Assembly: GCF_041902385.1 (NCBI RefSeq) | Contig: NZ_CP169244.1 | Coordinates: 2,232,001-2,296,000, forward strand | Length of the DNA: 64,000 nucleotides | Reading direction: 5' to 3' | Source of the DNA: Arcticibacter sp041902385 | GTDB taxonomy: Bacteria > Bacteroidota > Bacteroidia > Sphingobacteriales > Sphingobacteriaceae | Shown: piece after piece, positions 8,551 through 20,756 of the stretch | Numbering within the stretch: the first letter of the stretch is position 1 | Layout: each line of letters opens with the position of its first letter | The notes under the pieces: model-generated | The model's database searches: none | Told to the model about the DNA's origin: nothing | What the model saw: only the letters and a program-made list of their open reading frames with translations | Translations under genes and position numbers: made by a program

Positions 8551-8815
8551 TAACTTTCATCTCCGTTTGTGCGTACAGCCTATGAATGTTCTTCTTGAAG
8601 GTACATTTGCTTTTTTAAGGCCAGGAAGAACACTCATTCAACTTTCGTTTGAGCGTACAGCTCATGAATTTTTTTGAATCAGTATCCTTTGAAGGCCATG
8701 TGCGACCGCTTTTAAGCATTGATGGCCTAAAGGCAGGCAGCCAATTTTATTTTCGTTTGTATCTTCAGCTTATAAGCGCGGCCAGGACCGTATCCGGCCC
8801 TGGTCTTATAGGCCA
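8551..8815. repeat. Three degenerate direct repeats in the lemA-TPM spacer
   Basis: Copies begin near 8562, 8644 and 8751 and share TYCGTTTG followed by a GCGTACAGC-like core and TATGAAT. The first two agree at most positions; the third is degraded (TTCGTTTGTATCTTCAGCTTAT). A second shared block (TTGAAGG...GCTTTTNNAAGC...GGCC) follows copies 1 and 2. The third ends in a hairpin (CCAGG/CCTGG, about 8782-8802). No gene was found in 8515-8836. Confidence 0.55.
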
Positions 8816-8836
8816 ATCTGTTTCTGCCCTTGTTGT

Positions 8837-9415
8837 TTAGAACTTTACTTCAGGCGCTTTTTGAGCACTTGCATCTGCCTGGAAATATCCCTTTTTCTCG
8901 AATCCGAACATCCCGGCAGTGAGATTGTTTGGAAAGGAACGGATCTTGGCGTTATACTGCTGTGTCAGTTCATTGAACTTTTGGCGCTCTACCGTGATCC
9001 GGTTTTCTGTTCCCTCGATTTGCGCCTGCAACTCCTGGAAATTCGCGTTAGCTTTCAGCTCAGGATAGTTTTCCGTCACCGAAAGAAGGCGGCCAAGAGC
9101 GGTACTTAGTTCTCCCTGCGCGCTCTGAAACTTCTGGATATTTTCTGGTGTCAACTTGTCAGGGTCTACGGTAATCGATGTTGCTTTCGCACGTGCCTCC
9201 ACTACCTGGGTGAGCGTTTCTTTTTCAAAGTTAGCCGCCCCTTTTACCGTGTTAACAAGATTGGGGATAAGATCGGCCCGGCGCTGGTAGACGTTCTGTA
9301 CCTGAGCCCATTGTCCCTGCACCTGCTCATCCAGCTTTACCATTCCATTGTAATCGCACGAAGAGAAGGAAAAAATTGCTAATAATCCGGCAATTGTATA
9401 CAGTATTTTTTTCAT
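8837..9415 (-). CDS. lemA: LemA family protein
   Basis: 192 residues, the usual length. The N-terminus MKKILYTIAGLLAIFSFSSC has a lipobox-like end at Cys20, so it is probably a lipoprotein or N-terminally anchored protein. The family signature YQRRADLIPNLVNTVKGAA follows, then VVEARAKATSI, LSTALGRLLSVTENYPELKA and RRI-equivalent NRITVERQKFNELTQQYNA, ending with IRSFPNNLTAGMFGFEKKGYF. LemA is a long helical bundle of unknown biochemical role, regularly paired with TPM proteins as here. First gene of the minus-strand block; its promoter must lie in the 91-bp divergent region before 9507. Confidence 0.93.
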   Translation of the reverse strand: MKKILYTIAGLLAIFSFSSCDYNGMVKLDEQVQGQWAQVQNVYQRRADLIPNLVNTVKGAANFEKETLTQVVEARAKATSITVDPDKLTPENIQKFQSAQGELSTALGRLLSVTENYPELKANANFQELQAQIEGTENRITVERQKFNELTQQYNAKIRSFPNNLTAGMFGFEKKGYFQADASAQKAPEVKF

Positions 9416-9467
9416 GTTGTCTTAAGGTTAAAACTTTTTCAATTTACGGCTTAGAGTTCAAATTTCA

Positions 9468-9475
9468 TACCTTTG
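9468..9475 (+). promoter_or_regulatory. Bacteroidota -7 box for the FAD oxidoreductase gene
   Basis: TACCTTTG is a perfect TAnnTTTG element 32 bp before the ATG at 9507. No TTG stands at the -33 position. Confidence 0.5.
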
Positions 9476-9506
9476 TTACTATCCGGGATAAAAACCCGGC
9501 AATTTT

Positions 9507-11054
9507 ATGATAAAAGAAGTTGAAATCGTGCTGCTCCCGCACGAAACTGCCGACACGTCATTTCTCTATAGTACAACGGCACAAGTACTAAAAATTACAC
9601 AAAAGCGCATTCACGACATTAAGGTTCTAAAGAGGTCTATCGATGCCCGGGGAAAGAAGGTGGTGTATCGCCTGAAAGTACAGGCCTTTATTGACGAGGA
9701 AGCGCCGCGGGAGCATTTTTTAGTTAACTATCCCTCCGTTTCAGGCAAAAGAAGAGTAATTATTGTTGGTGCAGGTCCTGCAGGCTTGTTCGCGGCCCTC
9801 AGGTGTATTGAACAGGGACTGAAGCCGGTGATCCTGGAGCGGGGCAAGGATGTGCGGCAACGTCGTCGAGACCTTGCAGCCATCAATCGGAATGGCGTTG
9901 TTAATCCTGAATCCAACTATTGCTTCGGGGAAGGGGGAGCAGGTACTTACTCGGATGGAAAGCTGTACACGCGGTCAAATAAGAGAGGCGATGTCCAGTA
10001 CGTGCTCAAAACGTTTGTTGCACACGGAGCCGCAGAAGATATCCTGGTTGATGCCCGTCCGCATATTGGAACCAATAAACTTCCCAATATCATCACCGCA
10101 ATCAGGGAAAGTATCCTGAATGCAGGTGGGGAGGTGCACTTCGACTGTAAGGTAACCGACTTTGTGCTATCAGGCGGGGAGGTGAAAGGGGTGAAGACAG
10201 CCGGGGGCATGACCATAGATGGGGAAGCGCTTATTCTGGCCACCGGACATTCTGCCCGTGACGTCTTTCACCTGCTCAGGAAATCAAACATCCTGGTGGA
10301 ACCGAAGCCCTTTGCTCTTGGCGTTCGGATTGAACATCCCCAGACTGTCATCGACCAGGCGCAATATCACTGTACTACGCGCGATCCTTATCTTCCCCCA
10401 TCTTATTACAGTTTGGTAGAGCAGGTAGGCCAGCGCGGGGTCTTTTCCTTTTGTATGTGCCCAGGCGGCATTATCGCTCCCTGTTCAACTGAGCCTGAAG
10501 AGATTGTGGTGAACGGATGGTCACCATCCAGGCGGAATAATCCTTACGCTAACTCGGGGACGGTTGTGCAGATTAATCTAGAGGACATGGCGGACCCCGA
10601 CGATCCCTTTTGCCTGCTCGACTTTCAGGCTTCTGTTGAAAGGAAGGCATGGGAGGCAGGAGGCGGCGGACTTGTCGCACCCGCGCAGCGAATGATTGAC
10701 TTCGTAAACGGTAAGCTTTCTGATACCCTCCCTATAAATTCCTATCTGCCGGGCACCAGAAGCGCCGAACTTGGCGAGGTGCTGCCTGATATGGTGCACA
10801 GCCGGCTTCGCGATGCGCTCCCTGCTTTTGGAAAGAAAATGAAAGGCTATTATACAAATGAAGCCATTCTGGTTGGTGTAGAGTCGAGGACCTCCTCTCC
10901 GGTAAGGATCCCGCGCGACCGCGAGTCGTTGCAGCATCCCCAGGTAAGAGGCTTGTTTCCGTGCGGAGAAGGTGCAGGTTATGCAGGCGGTATCGTTTCT
11001 GCCGCCATTGATGGCATGAATTGTGCGGATGCTGTTAAAAGGTTATTGTCATGA
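9507..11054 (+). CDS. NAD(P)/FAD-dependent oxidoreductase (uncharacterised COG2509-like family)
   Basis: 515 residues. An N-terminal region of about 80 residues (FLYSTTAQVLKITQKRIHDI) precedes the FAD-binding Rossmann motif VIIVGAGPAGLFAALRC (about 84-100), followed by VILERGKDVRQRRRD and FGEGGAGTYSDGKLYTR. A CMCPGG motif and the closing GLFPCGEGAGYAGGIVSAAIDGM complete the FAD-binding fold. This is the widespread but biochemically undefined family of predicted dehydrogenases with an N-terminal extension. It shares a 4-bp ATGA overlap with the DinB gene. Confidence 0.85.
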   Translation: MIKEVEIVLLPHETADTSFLYSTTAQVLKITQKRIHDIKVLKRSIDARGKKVVYRLKVQAFIDEEAPREHFLVNYPSVSGKRRVIIVGAGPAGLFAALRCIEQGLKPVILERGKDVRQRRRDLAAINRNGVVNPESNYCFGEGGAGTYSDGKLYTRSNKRGDVQYVLKTFVAHGAAEDILVDARPHIGTNKLPNIITAIRESILNAGGEVHFDCKVTDFVLSGGEVKGVKTAGGMTIDGEALILATGHSARDVFHLLRKSNILVEPKPFALGVRIEHPQTVIDQAQYHCTTRDPYLPPSYYSLVEQVGQRGVFSFCMCPGGIIAPCSTEPEEIVVNGWSPSRRNNPYANSGTVVQINLEDMADPDDPFCLLDFQASVERKAWEAGGGGLVAPAQRMIDFVNGKLSDTLPINSYLPGTRSAELGEVLPDMVHSRLRDALPAFGKKMKGYYTNEAILVGVESRTSSPVRIPRDRESLQHPQVRGLFPCGEGAGYAGGIVSAAIDGMNCADAVKRLLS

Positions 11055-11548
11055 AAGCGGATATTATACATGAACTCGACCAGGTGATGAACGGACATCC
11101 CTGGTATGGCTCCTCTGTTACTGATATTCTCAGTCAGGTAGATCCTTCATACGCTTTTGAAAAGATAGGGGAGGCACACAGCATGGCCGAACTGCTTTTG
11201 CATATGATTGCCTGGACTGAAGAAGTTACAGCAAGGCTGCGCGGCAAAATTGGAACGGACCCCGACCGGGGTGACTGGCCGGCCGCACAGGGAAACAGCT
11301 GGCCGGAACTTATCGCAGAGCTTCAAACTGCGCATAAGGGCTTGCTGTCGGTGATCAATGAGGTGCCTGAAGAAAGAATGAATGACGTGGTGCCTTATGA
11401 AGAAGAATTGCCGGCCCCCGTTTCATTCAGACAGACTCTGGCCGGGCTTGCCCAGCATCACGCGTATCATCTCGGCCAGATCGCAATATTGAACAGACAG
11501 TTTAAAAGTGACAGGACTGGCATGTACTCCGGGTCGCACATTCAGTAA
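11051..11548 (+). CDS. DinB-like protein (four-helix bundle, putative metal-binding)
   Basis: 165 residues with the DinB pattern of three spaced histidines: one in LLLHMIAWTEE (about residue 52) and two in QHHAYHLGQIAILNRQ (about 137-145). In this superfamily the histidines bind a divalent metal and some members act as thiol-dependent S-transferases; the substrate here is unknown. Translation is coupled to the oxidoreductase by ATGA overlap, so a shared role in redox or thiol metabolism is possible. Confidence 0.82.
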   Translation: MKADIIHELDQVMNGHPWYGSSVTDILSQVDPSYAFEKIGEAHSMAELLLHMIAWTEEVTARLRGKIGTDPDRGDWPAAQGNSWPELIAELQTAHKGLLSVINEVPEERMNDVVPYEEELPAPVSFRQTLAGLAQHHAYHLGQIAILNRQFKSDRTGMYSGSHIQ

Positions 11549-11592
11549 GCGACTACGTTCACGCAGTTCTGCAGGTTTTAATAAAATGTACG

Positions 11593-11952
11593 ATGAAAAA
11601 GACTCTTGTAATAGGTGCTACACCTGACCCTGGCCGTTATGCTTATTTAGCGTCTAATAAGCTTGTGAGACATGGCCATGATATAGTGAACGTGGGCATA
11701 AAGAAAGGTGAAGTGGCAGGTGTTCCTATAGAGCCCGCCCAAACGATACACGACGATATTGATACCATTACTCTTTACGTAGGCACGCGCAACCAGCCTC
11801 CTCTGTACGACTATATCCTCAATACCAAACCAAAACGCATCATATTTAACCCTGGCACAGAGAATCCTGAGCTGGAGGCGATGGCTCAGCAAAAAGGCAT
11901 AGAGATCGTTGAGGGCTGTACGTTAGTGATGCTGTCGACGGGCCAGTATTGA
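11593..11952 (+). CDS. CoA-binding domain protein
   Basis: 119 residues forming a single Rossmann-like CoA-binding domain: KTLVIGATPDPGRYAYLASN at the start, NVGIKKGEVAGVP in the middle and IIFNPGTENPELEAMAQQKG / VEGCTLVMLSTGQY at the end. Members of this small family bind CoA or nucleotides without a known reaction. It lies 44 bp after DinB and is probably in the same transcript. Confidence 0.87.
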   Translation: MKKTLVIGATPDPGRYAYLASNKLVRHGHDIVNVGIKKGEVAGVPIEPAQTIHDDIDTITLYVGTRNQPPLYDYILNTKPKRIIFNPGTENPELEAMAQQKGIEIVEGCTLVMLSTGQY

Positions 11953-12101
11953 GTCTTGTCATCTGCTCGTCGCTCCCGTATTGAGCCGGTTTGTTTTCTT
12001 CGCACTGTTCATTTCTGCCGAACCTGGTATTTTTTTTATTTCGCAAGTGGAAATAATTGATTACTAATTCATAACTTTATGGAAACTTAACCAATAAAGA
12101 A

Positions 12102-12461
12102 ATGAAAACGCCAGGAATGAACCGGTTCCTGCTTGACAAACTTCCTGACCTTTATTTTATCGTTGTAGCGCTGTATCTGTTTGGAAGCTTTGGTCTCTGG
12201 CCGGTAGTTGTACTTCTGCCCCTACTTCTTCACCTGATCTTCAATAGTAAAGTCGCCGTGCTATGCTCCATTGTTCTTGTTTCGATCTGTTCGGCATATT
12301 TTGCCTGGTCGTTTCTTCTCACCTTTGTTTCATTCGCCGGCTTCAGAGAGAATCCTTATACCTACAGTGTGGGTGCTCCCTTTGTGTTTACTAACCTGCT
12401 GATGTGTGCTTTGCTGGCGGGGCAGCTTTGGAACCGCGACGAGGGTAATGATGCTCCCTAA
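12102..12461 (+). CDS. Small integral membrane protein of unknown function
   Basis: 119 residues with three to four hydrophobic segments (about 17-34 LYFIVVALYLFGSFGLWP, 33-47, 51-75 AVLCSIVLVSICSAYFAWSF, 90-108 PFVFTNLLMCALLAGQLW). No family recognised. A TAACTTTA sequence about 25 bp upstream resembles a -7 box with one mismatch. Its stop overlaps the stop of the converging methyltransferase gene by 4 bp. Confidence 0.6.
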   Translation: MKTPGMNRFLLDKLPDLYFIVVALYLFGSFGLWPVVVLLPLLLHLIFNSKVAVLCSIVLVSICSAYFAWSFLLTFVSFAGFRENPYTYSVGAPFVFTNLLMCALLAGQLWNRDEGNDAP

Positions 12462-13813
12462 AATTCCTTGAGTATCCTCATCTCCCTGGGGTAGTAGTTG
12501 TTGATGCGGTTGGGCAGTACCTTTGCCCAGCCAAGCCCGAAGTCCTGATAGCACATCAGCGTCCAGCCGGTGGGTAGACCGTCAAGTTCGAGAGTGTCTT
12601 TTCGAAGGTACATTAGTGCCTGCTCCTCATCAAGCTCTGCCCGCTGGATGTTGGGGGACAGGAGCAAACTCTGTGCGAGTTCCTGATCCGGCACAAGATC
12701 TTTGCCGACAATTTTTCCGGCATATACGCCCGACTTTTTCACATAAAGCCGTGACTGCAGGTGTCTGACGTCCGCAAGAAATTGCGGGGCAATAAAGCAG
12801 TAGCCGTCTTTTGCCGGATGGATGGTGTGGTCGGGTTCATGGATCCATCTTTTTAAAATGCTTTCGTCTGATGCGTTTATGCGTAGCGCTTTTGAAGATT
12901 CGGCGTGCTTAACGTCTCCTTCTGTCTTTTGAAAACAGGTAATAAAGAAGCCTTCTCCTTTTATCTGGTGCGGATAAAAGCGATAGCCGAAACACCGGTG
13001 TTTGTCAGACTCCGTTTCTTCAATTCCCCAGGACGCATCAAGGGGGATACGGATTGTCTTAAGGCCATAGGTGTCGCAAAGCCAGTCTGCTATATCTTCG
13101 TTTTCCTTTTTGGAGTAAGAGCAGGTTGAATAGATCAGAACGCCGCCTTGTGCCAGCGCGGGGCAGGCATTAGCCAGTATTCTTTGCTGCCGTTCGCTGC
13201 AAAGCTGGACGTTGTTTTCAGACCATTCGTTTATTGCCATAGGGTCTTTTCTGAACATCCCCGATCCGGAGCAGGGCGCGTCTACCACCATGACATCAAA
13301 ATAGCCATCAAGCCGGTTAAAGTCGCGGGGATCGTTGTTCGTGACGACGCAATTTGACGTGCCCCACTTCGTGAGGTTGTCTGAAAGAACTGGCACTCTG
13401 CTTTTGATGATCTCATTGGATACAAGCAGGCTCTGGTCATTGATTAAGGAGGCGATCAGGGTGCTCTTGCCACCCGGAGCTGCGCAAAGATCCAGAACCA
13501 GAAGGTTGCTTTCGAGGTCGCATGTGTGTTTTAAAATTTGCTCAAGAAACATCGACGATGCCTCCTGTACGTAATAGCATCCGGCGTGAAACAGAGGATC
13601 AGCAATAAACGACGGCCTTTCCGCAAGGTAGCGTCCATCTGCACACCAGGGAACTAATTCTGCCTGATCAAATTTGGTAATTCTCTTTTTGGGATTCAGT
13701 CGCACGGAGGTTACTTGGGCGCCGCGTTCGTGTGTATCTATAAATGCCTGGTCTTCTATCCCATGTTCCTGAATAAGAGAACGAAGCAAAGCCGATGGAA
13801 ATTTGTTGCTCAT
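12458..13813 (-). CDS. rRNA cytosine-C5 methyltransferase (RsmF/NOL1-NOP2-Sun family)
   Basis: 451 residues from ATG 13813 (MSNKFPSALLRSLIQEHG). The frame stays open 117 codons further upstream, but that part is low-complexity sequence from an intergenic repeat and is not family-like, so it is excluded. The SAM site DLCAAPGGKSTLIASL, motif NNDPRDFNRL, the catalytic Pro-Cys in VDAPCSGSGMFRKDP and the second cysteine in IYSTCSYSKKENEDIADW are all present. The last 150 residues match the extra RsmF-type C-terminal region (KSGVYAGKIVGKDLVPDQEL, YYPREMRILKEF). It probably modifies a 16S rRNA cytosine; which position is not shown. Confidence 0.9.
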   Translation of the reverse strand: MSNKFPSALLRSLIQEHGIEDQAFIDTHERGAQVTSVRLNPKKRITKFDQAELVPWCADGRYLAERPSFIADPLFHAGCYYVQEASSMFLEQILKHTCDLESNLLVLDLCAAPGGKSTLIASLINDQSLLVSNEIIKSRVPVLSDNLTKWGTSNCVVTNNDPRDFNRLDGYFDVMVVDAPCSGSGMFRKDPMAINEWSENNVQLCSERQQRILANACPALAQGGVLIYSTCSYSKKENEDIADWLCDTYGLKTIRIPLDASWGIEETESDKHRCFGYRFYPHQIKGEGFFITCFQKTEGDVKHAESSKALRINASDESILKRWIHEPDHTIHPAKDGYCFIAPQFLADVRHLQSRLYVKKSGVYAGKIVGKDLVPDQELAQSLLLSPNIQRAELDEEQALMYLRKDTLELDGLPTGWTLMCYQDFGLGWAKVLPNRINNYYPREMRILKEF

Positions 13814-13954
13814 GAGCTGTAAAGCTACAAATAAATGGGCGACTGGGGGAAGAGGAGATCCGGTTTGCTGTGCGTTCCCCATCTGCCTGCTTTTTGTGCT
13901 CAGAAGGATCGGGGGACGTTGGGGCCGGCGAGTCTCGAGCCGTAATACTTGGGG

Positions 13955-14022
13955 CCGTTCCTGAACTAGCTCTTGCCGCCGTTCCTGACCCGTTCCTGAC
14001 CCTGTCCTGAGGCTGTCCGGGG
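13955..14022 (+). repeat. 11-bp-period tandem array, locus 1 (CCGTTCCTGAC units)
   Basis: CCGTTCCTGA(A/C) occurs at 13955 and then in consecutive 11-bp units starting at 13979, 13990, 14001 (CCTGTCCTGAG) and 14012 (GCTGTCCGGGG). The unit resembles the 11-bp unit at 57023-57080. Eleven is not a multiple of three, which argues against a coding role. Confidence 0.75.
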
Positions 14023-14069
14023 GATCCTTTACACTCCCTTTACGATGCTTCGACAAATCTTCGGCGCCT

Positions 14070-14122
14070 TTCGAAGAAGTGCCGAAGCATTGTCGAAGGA
14101 ATGCCGAAGCAGCTCGAAGCCC
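14070..14122 (+). repeat. Second 11-bp-period array, CGAAG units
   Basis: CGAAG recurs at 14072, 14083, 14094, 14105 and 14115, that is at 11, 11, 11 and 10 bp, within units of the form GYCGAAGSAWT. A reverse-complement piece (ATGCTTCGACA, 14045-14055) upstream can pair with TGTCGAAG at 14091. Confidence 0.7.
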
Positions 14123-14173
14123 GGTCAGGACAGGGGCAGGAGGATTCTCTTCCTGGAATAGCATATTGTCTTG

Positions 14174-14256
14174 TCCTGAAATAACTATACAGATTAATGA
14201 ATAAATCCTGATTTAATTATACAGGAGGAACGGGTATTCCTGATTGGATTATACAG
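14174..14256 (+). repeat. Array of three 19-bp TCCTGA...TATACAG repeats with exact 32-bp period
   Basis: Units start at 14174, 14206 and 14238: TCCTGAAATAACTATACAG, TCCTGATTTAATTATACAG and TCCTGATTGGATTATACAG. The two 13-bp intervals differ. Similar units recur at 57117-57249, again just after an 11-bp array and in the same orientation. Confidence 0.85.
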
Positions 14257-14837
14257 TAGAAGTCGTGAATCCAGGTTGAACTCAGCTGACTATCCTCAGG
14301 CATAGACTCTATATCCGCCATGTCTTTGCAGAAAGGGTAGGGCTGCTGAGCAGTCAGGTACTGGATAAACGTATGTTGTACAATCACGAACTAACCAGGG
14401 GGCTTGACAGCTTGATTAGCTAATAGATCTCCATGCAAGCTTTATTAACGGAGTGTGGCCACTCGGGTCGGCCATCTGGCTAACGGCGCTATACCGCCTT
14501 TCGCTACCGGGGCGATGCTGCAACAGTCGCAGACATGTTATTGATTATATCTGTTTTTTCGTTTGCTCAATTAGAGTCCGGACTGTATAGTCTATACATC
14601 TTATATAGCCTGTTGCTAAAAACGTATCGCAAGTGAGCGCAGGGCTGTTAGCTGATTATGTCTACATGACCAGCAGATACCGGTTTCTGCGTGAGATGAA
14701 TGTGAAAAGGGAGAGATTGGAGCGGTGCATACAATAATCTTTGCCGGGAGATCGACTGTAACAGACTATCGCCCAGCTCTTCGGGCGGGGTTTAACAAAG
14801 CAAGTGGGAGAAAGTTTAGAAAGAAATGAAAAAAGAT
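14257..14837. other. Gene-free spacer upstream of the rRNA promoters
   Basis: No supported gene in about 580 bp. A stretch of about 45 codons at 14287-14420 (plus strand) is open and reads HRLYIRHVFAERVGLL..., without a start codon or a recognisable family; it may be a decayed fragment. At 14584-14598 there is a perfect inverted repeat TGTATAG-T-CTATACA, which is the TATACAG core of the neighbouring array in head-to-head orientation. A CGCCC/GGGCG hairpin lies at about 14772-14790. Confidence 0.4.
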
Positions 14838-14868
14838 TTGTGTAGGGAGGAAAAAGTGTGCATCTTTG
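14838..14868 (+). promoter_or_regulatory. rRNA operon promoter P1
   Basis: TTG at 14838-14840, then exactly 20 nt, then CATCTTTG at 14861-14868. It is followed by CAGTCCCCAAACGGG, a start-site region shared with the other three units. Element type: Bacteroidota -33/-7. Confidence 0.75.
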
Positions 14869-14993
14869 CAGTCCCCAAACGGGAAAGAGGGTGCAAGACC
14901 ATCTGAAGGTGAAAGTAGAGAAGAGGTGATTTTAGGCGTTTACACGCATAAAAAGAGAGAAAAGGGAAGCGAGAAATAATTTTAAAATACTTC

Positions 14994-15024
14994 TTGCAGA
15001 AACGAAAAAAGATTCTCACCTTTG
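14994..15024 (+). promoter_or_regulatory. rRNA operon promoter P2
   Basis: TTG at 14994-14996, 20 nt, CACCTTTG at 15017-15024, followed by CAGTCCCAAAACGACGG. The surrounding ACTTCTTGCAGAAACGAAAAAA is nearly identical in P3 and P4. Confidence 0.85.
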
Positions 15025-15132
15025 CAGTCCCAAAACGACGGACTTCGGTTCGAAGAAAAAGGAGGATAAGCGCAAGGCTTAGGAGGATGAAAATCGGGAA
15101 AGAAAGAAGCAGAAGAAAATAAAAAATACTTC

Positions 15133-15163
15133 TTGCAGAAATCAAAAAAGATGTTCATCTTTG
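15133..15163 (+). promoter_or_regulatory. rRNA operon promoter P3
   Basis: TTG at 15133-15135, 20 nt, CATCTTTG at 15156-15163, followed by CCCTCCCCAAACGAGG. Units 2 and 3 also share a downstream ATAAGCGCAAGGCTTA block. Confidence 0.85.
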
Positions 15164-15268
15164 CCCTCCCCAAACGAGGGGTTTTCCGAGAGGGAAACAG
15201 GGAATAAGCGCAAGGCTTAAGAGATTGAAAACGAGAAGAGAAAGCGAAAAGAAAATTAAAAAAACTTC

Positions 15269-15299
15269 TTGCAGAATTCGAAAAAGATTCTCACCTTTG
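15269..15299 (+). promoter_or_regulatory. rRNA operon promoter P4 (proximal)
   Basis: TTG at 15269-15271, 20 nt, CACCTTTG at 15292-15299, followed by CAATCCCAAAACGAAGC. It lies about 265 bp before the 16S 5' end and gives the shortest leader of the four. Confidence 0.85.
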
Positions 15300-15442
15300 C
15301 AATCCCAAAACGAAGCAAACGGCGCGACGCCGGGAGTGAAACTGAAAAGATTCAAAATACGGAAGGCTGAAAAGCCGGAAGGATTTAGATAAAAGCCGAA
15401 CTGAGAGAGGGAGGCGCAAAAGTTCTTAAAAAGAAATGTCAT

Positions 15443-15455
15443 GTAGCATAACAGG
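15443..15455 (+). other. 5' arm of the 16S processing stem
   Basis: GTAGCATAACAGG is the exact reverse complement of CCTGTTATGCTAC at 17104-17116, just past the 16S 3' end. The two arms would form the long helix that encloses pre-16S rRNA and is cut by RNase III. Confidence 0.8.
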
Positions 15456-15563
15456 TAGGAATATCTGTTATAAACAAAAACAAGTTATCCTAAGTCAATT
15501 CATCGAATAGCATTAATAAAAACGATTCTATTTGAGAAAATAGAGTCAGAGACAAACTTCATT

Positions 15564-17087
<1,524 letters not shown>

Positions 17088-17103
17088 AGAGTGGTGAATT
17101 GAG

Positions 17104-17116
17104 CCTGTTATGCTAC
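17104..17116 (+). other. 3' arm of the 16S processing stem
   Basis: CCTGTTATGCTAC pairs perfectly over 13 bp with 15443-15455. Confidence 0.8.
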
Positions 17117-17130
17117 GGATATTCTTTTAA

Positions 17131-17255
17131 TAGTTATTAGCAGTTAGCTGTTAGCTATTAGAGAGAAGAAAAGACATTTCAAAAAAACAAAAGAGAAAAA
17201 GCACTTAGCAAAAAGCAAGAGGGAAGGCGAAAGCCAACACCCAGCTGCTAATAAC
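17131..17255 (+). repeat. ITS inverted repeat (TAGTTATTAGCAG / CTGCTAATAACTA)
   Basis: A 13-bp exact inverted repeat, arms near 17131-17143 and 17243-17255, in the spacer between 16S and tRNA-Ile. The left arm continues with related TTAGCTGTTAGCTATTAG units. The pair would fold the intervening 100 nt into a loop. Confidence 0.65.
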
Positions 17256-17334
17256 TAAAAGCTTAAAAAAACCCGAAAGAGGAAAGCCAGAATCGGTGGC
17301 AATAGCCAGAAGGGCTGGCGTGATTGGAAGAAAC

Positions 17335-17409
17335 AGTCCCGTAGCTCAGCTTGGTTAGAGCACTACACTGATAATGTAGGGGTCAGCAGTTCAAATCTGC
17401 TCGGGACTA
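17335..17409 (+). tRNA. tRNA-Ile (GAU anticodon)
   Basis: 75 nt without encoded CCA. The acceptor stem AGTCCCG/CGGGACT is followed by discriminator A. The anticodon arm CTACA-CTGATAA-TGTAG gives anticodon GAU, and the T-arm is CAGCA-GTTCAAA-TCTGC-like. It has the usual place in the 16S-23S spacer. Confidence 0.96.
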
Positions 17410-17410
17410 C

Positions 17411-17485
17411 AGGCGAGGGAGTAATAAGTGGTAAGTAATAAGTAGTAAGAGAATCTTACAACGTACAACTTAAGACTTAGAACTC
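17411..17485 (+). repeat. ITS hairpin array 1 (TAAGT direct units and their complement)
   Basis: GTAATAAGTGGTAAGTAATAAG-type units (about 17419-17450) are followed after a short loop by CTTACAACGTACAACTTAAG-type units. The halves are imperfect reverse complements, so the segment between the two tRNAs folds as a long hairpin. Confidence 0.65.
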
Positions 17486-17497
17486 GAAAACTCAAAC

Positions 17498-17571
17498 GGG
17501 GAATTAGCTCAGCTGGCTAGAGCACCTGCCTTGCACGCAGGGGGTCAACGGTTCGAATCCGTTATTCTCCA
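17498..17571 (+). tRNA. tRNA-Ala (UGC anticodon)
   Basis: 74 nt without encoded CCA. The acceptor stem GGGGAAT/ATTCTCC includes one G-U pair, with discriminator A. The anticodon arm CCTGC-CTTGCAC-GCAGG gives anticodon UGC, and GGTTCGAATCC marks the T-arm. Confidence 0.97.
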
Positions 17572-17577
17572 CAGTGA

Positions 17578-17652
17578 AAGTGGTGAGTAATAAGTGGTAA
17601 GTGATAAGTCAAACGACTTACAACCTACAACTTAGAACTTACAACTCTCAAA
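17578..17652 (+). repeat. ITS hairpin array 2
   Basis: Left half GTGAGTAATAAGTGGTAAGT with GATAAGT; right half ACTTACAACCTACAACTTAG followed by AACTTACAACT. Same design as array 1, placed just after tRNA-Ala. Confidence 0.65.
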
Positions 17653-17669
17653 CGTTCTTTGACATATTG

Positions 17670-17685
17670 GAAGAAGTAATTGAAG
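17670..17685 (+). other. 5' arm of the 23S processing stem
   Basis: GAAGAAGTAATTGAAG pairs with CTTCAAGTACTTCTTC at 20728-20743 with one mismatch in 16 bp, enclosing the 23S gene. Confidence 0.75.
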
Positions 17686-17702
17686 AAACAACAACAGAAG
17701 AG

Positions 17703-17794
17703 TTGTAGAAAAGTGATAAGTAACAAGTGATAAGTAATAAGCCGCAAGGCAGAAAACTTCGAACTTAGAACTTAGAACTTACAACTTACAACTC
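17703..17794 (+). repeat. ITS hairpin array 3
   Basis: Left half AGTGATAAGTAACAAGTGAT and AAGTAATAAG; right half AACTTAGAACTTAGAACTTA and CAACTTACAACT. Placed between the 23S processing arm and the 23S 5' end. Confidence 0.65.
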
Positions 17795-17832
17795 AATAAA
17801 AGGCATTATCATATGAGCAAAAGCATATGATA

Positions 17833-20706
<2,874 letters not shown>

Positions 20707-20727
20707 CAGACATTCTGTTGGTAATCT

Positions 20728-20743
20728 CTTCAAGTACTTCTTC
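20728..20743 (+). other. 3' arm of the 23S processing stem
   Basis: CTTCAAGTACTTCTTC is complementary to 17670-17685 (15 of 16 positions). Confidence 0.75.
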
Positions 20744-20756
20744 TGATTATGTTAAT

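Noticed and set aside
13814..14164. 117-codon upstream extension of the rRNA methyltransferase frame
   Set aside because: It runs through the 11-bp arrays and reads as low-complexity Arg/Pro/Gly-rich sequence; ATG 13813 gives the normal family N-terminus.
14174..14256. Regular repeats considered as a CRISPR array
   Set aside because: Repeats are 19 bp and variable, intervals only 13 bp, and no cas genes are in the window.
14816..15442. Overlapping minus-strand open frames rich in Phe/Leu/Ser
   Set aside because: They are antisense to the purine-rich rRNA promoter repeats and mirror the repeat, not a protein.
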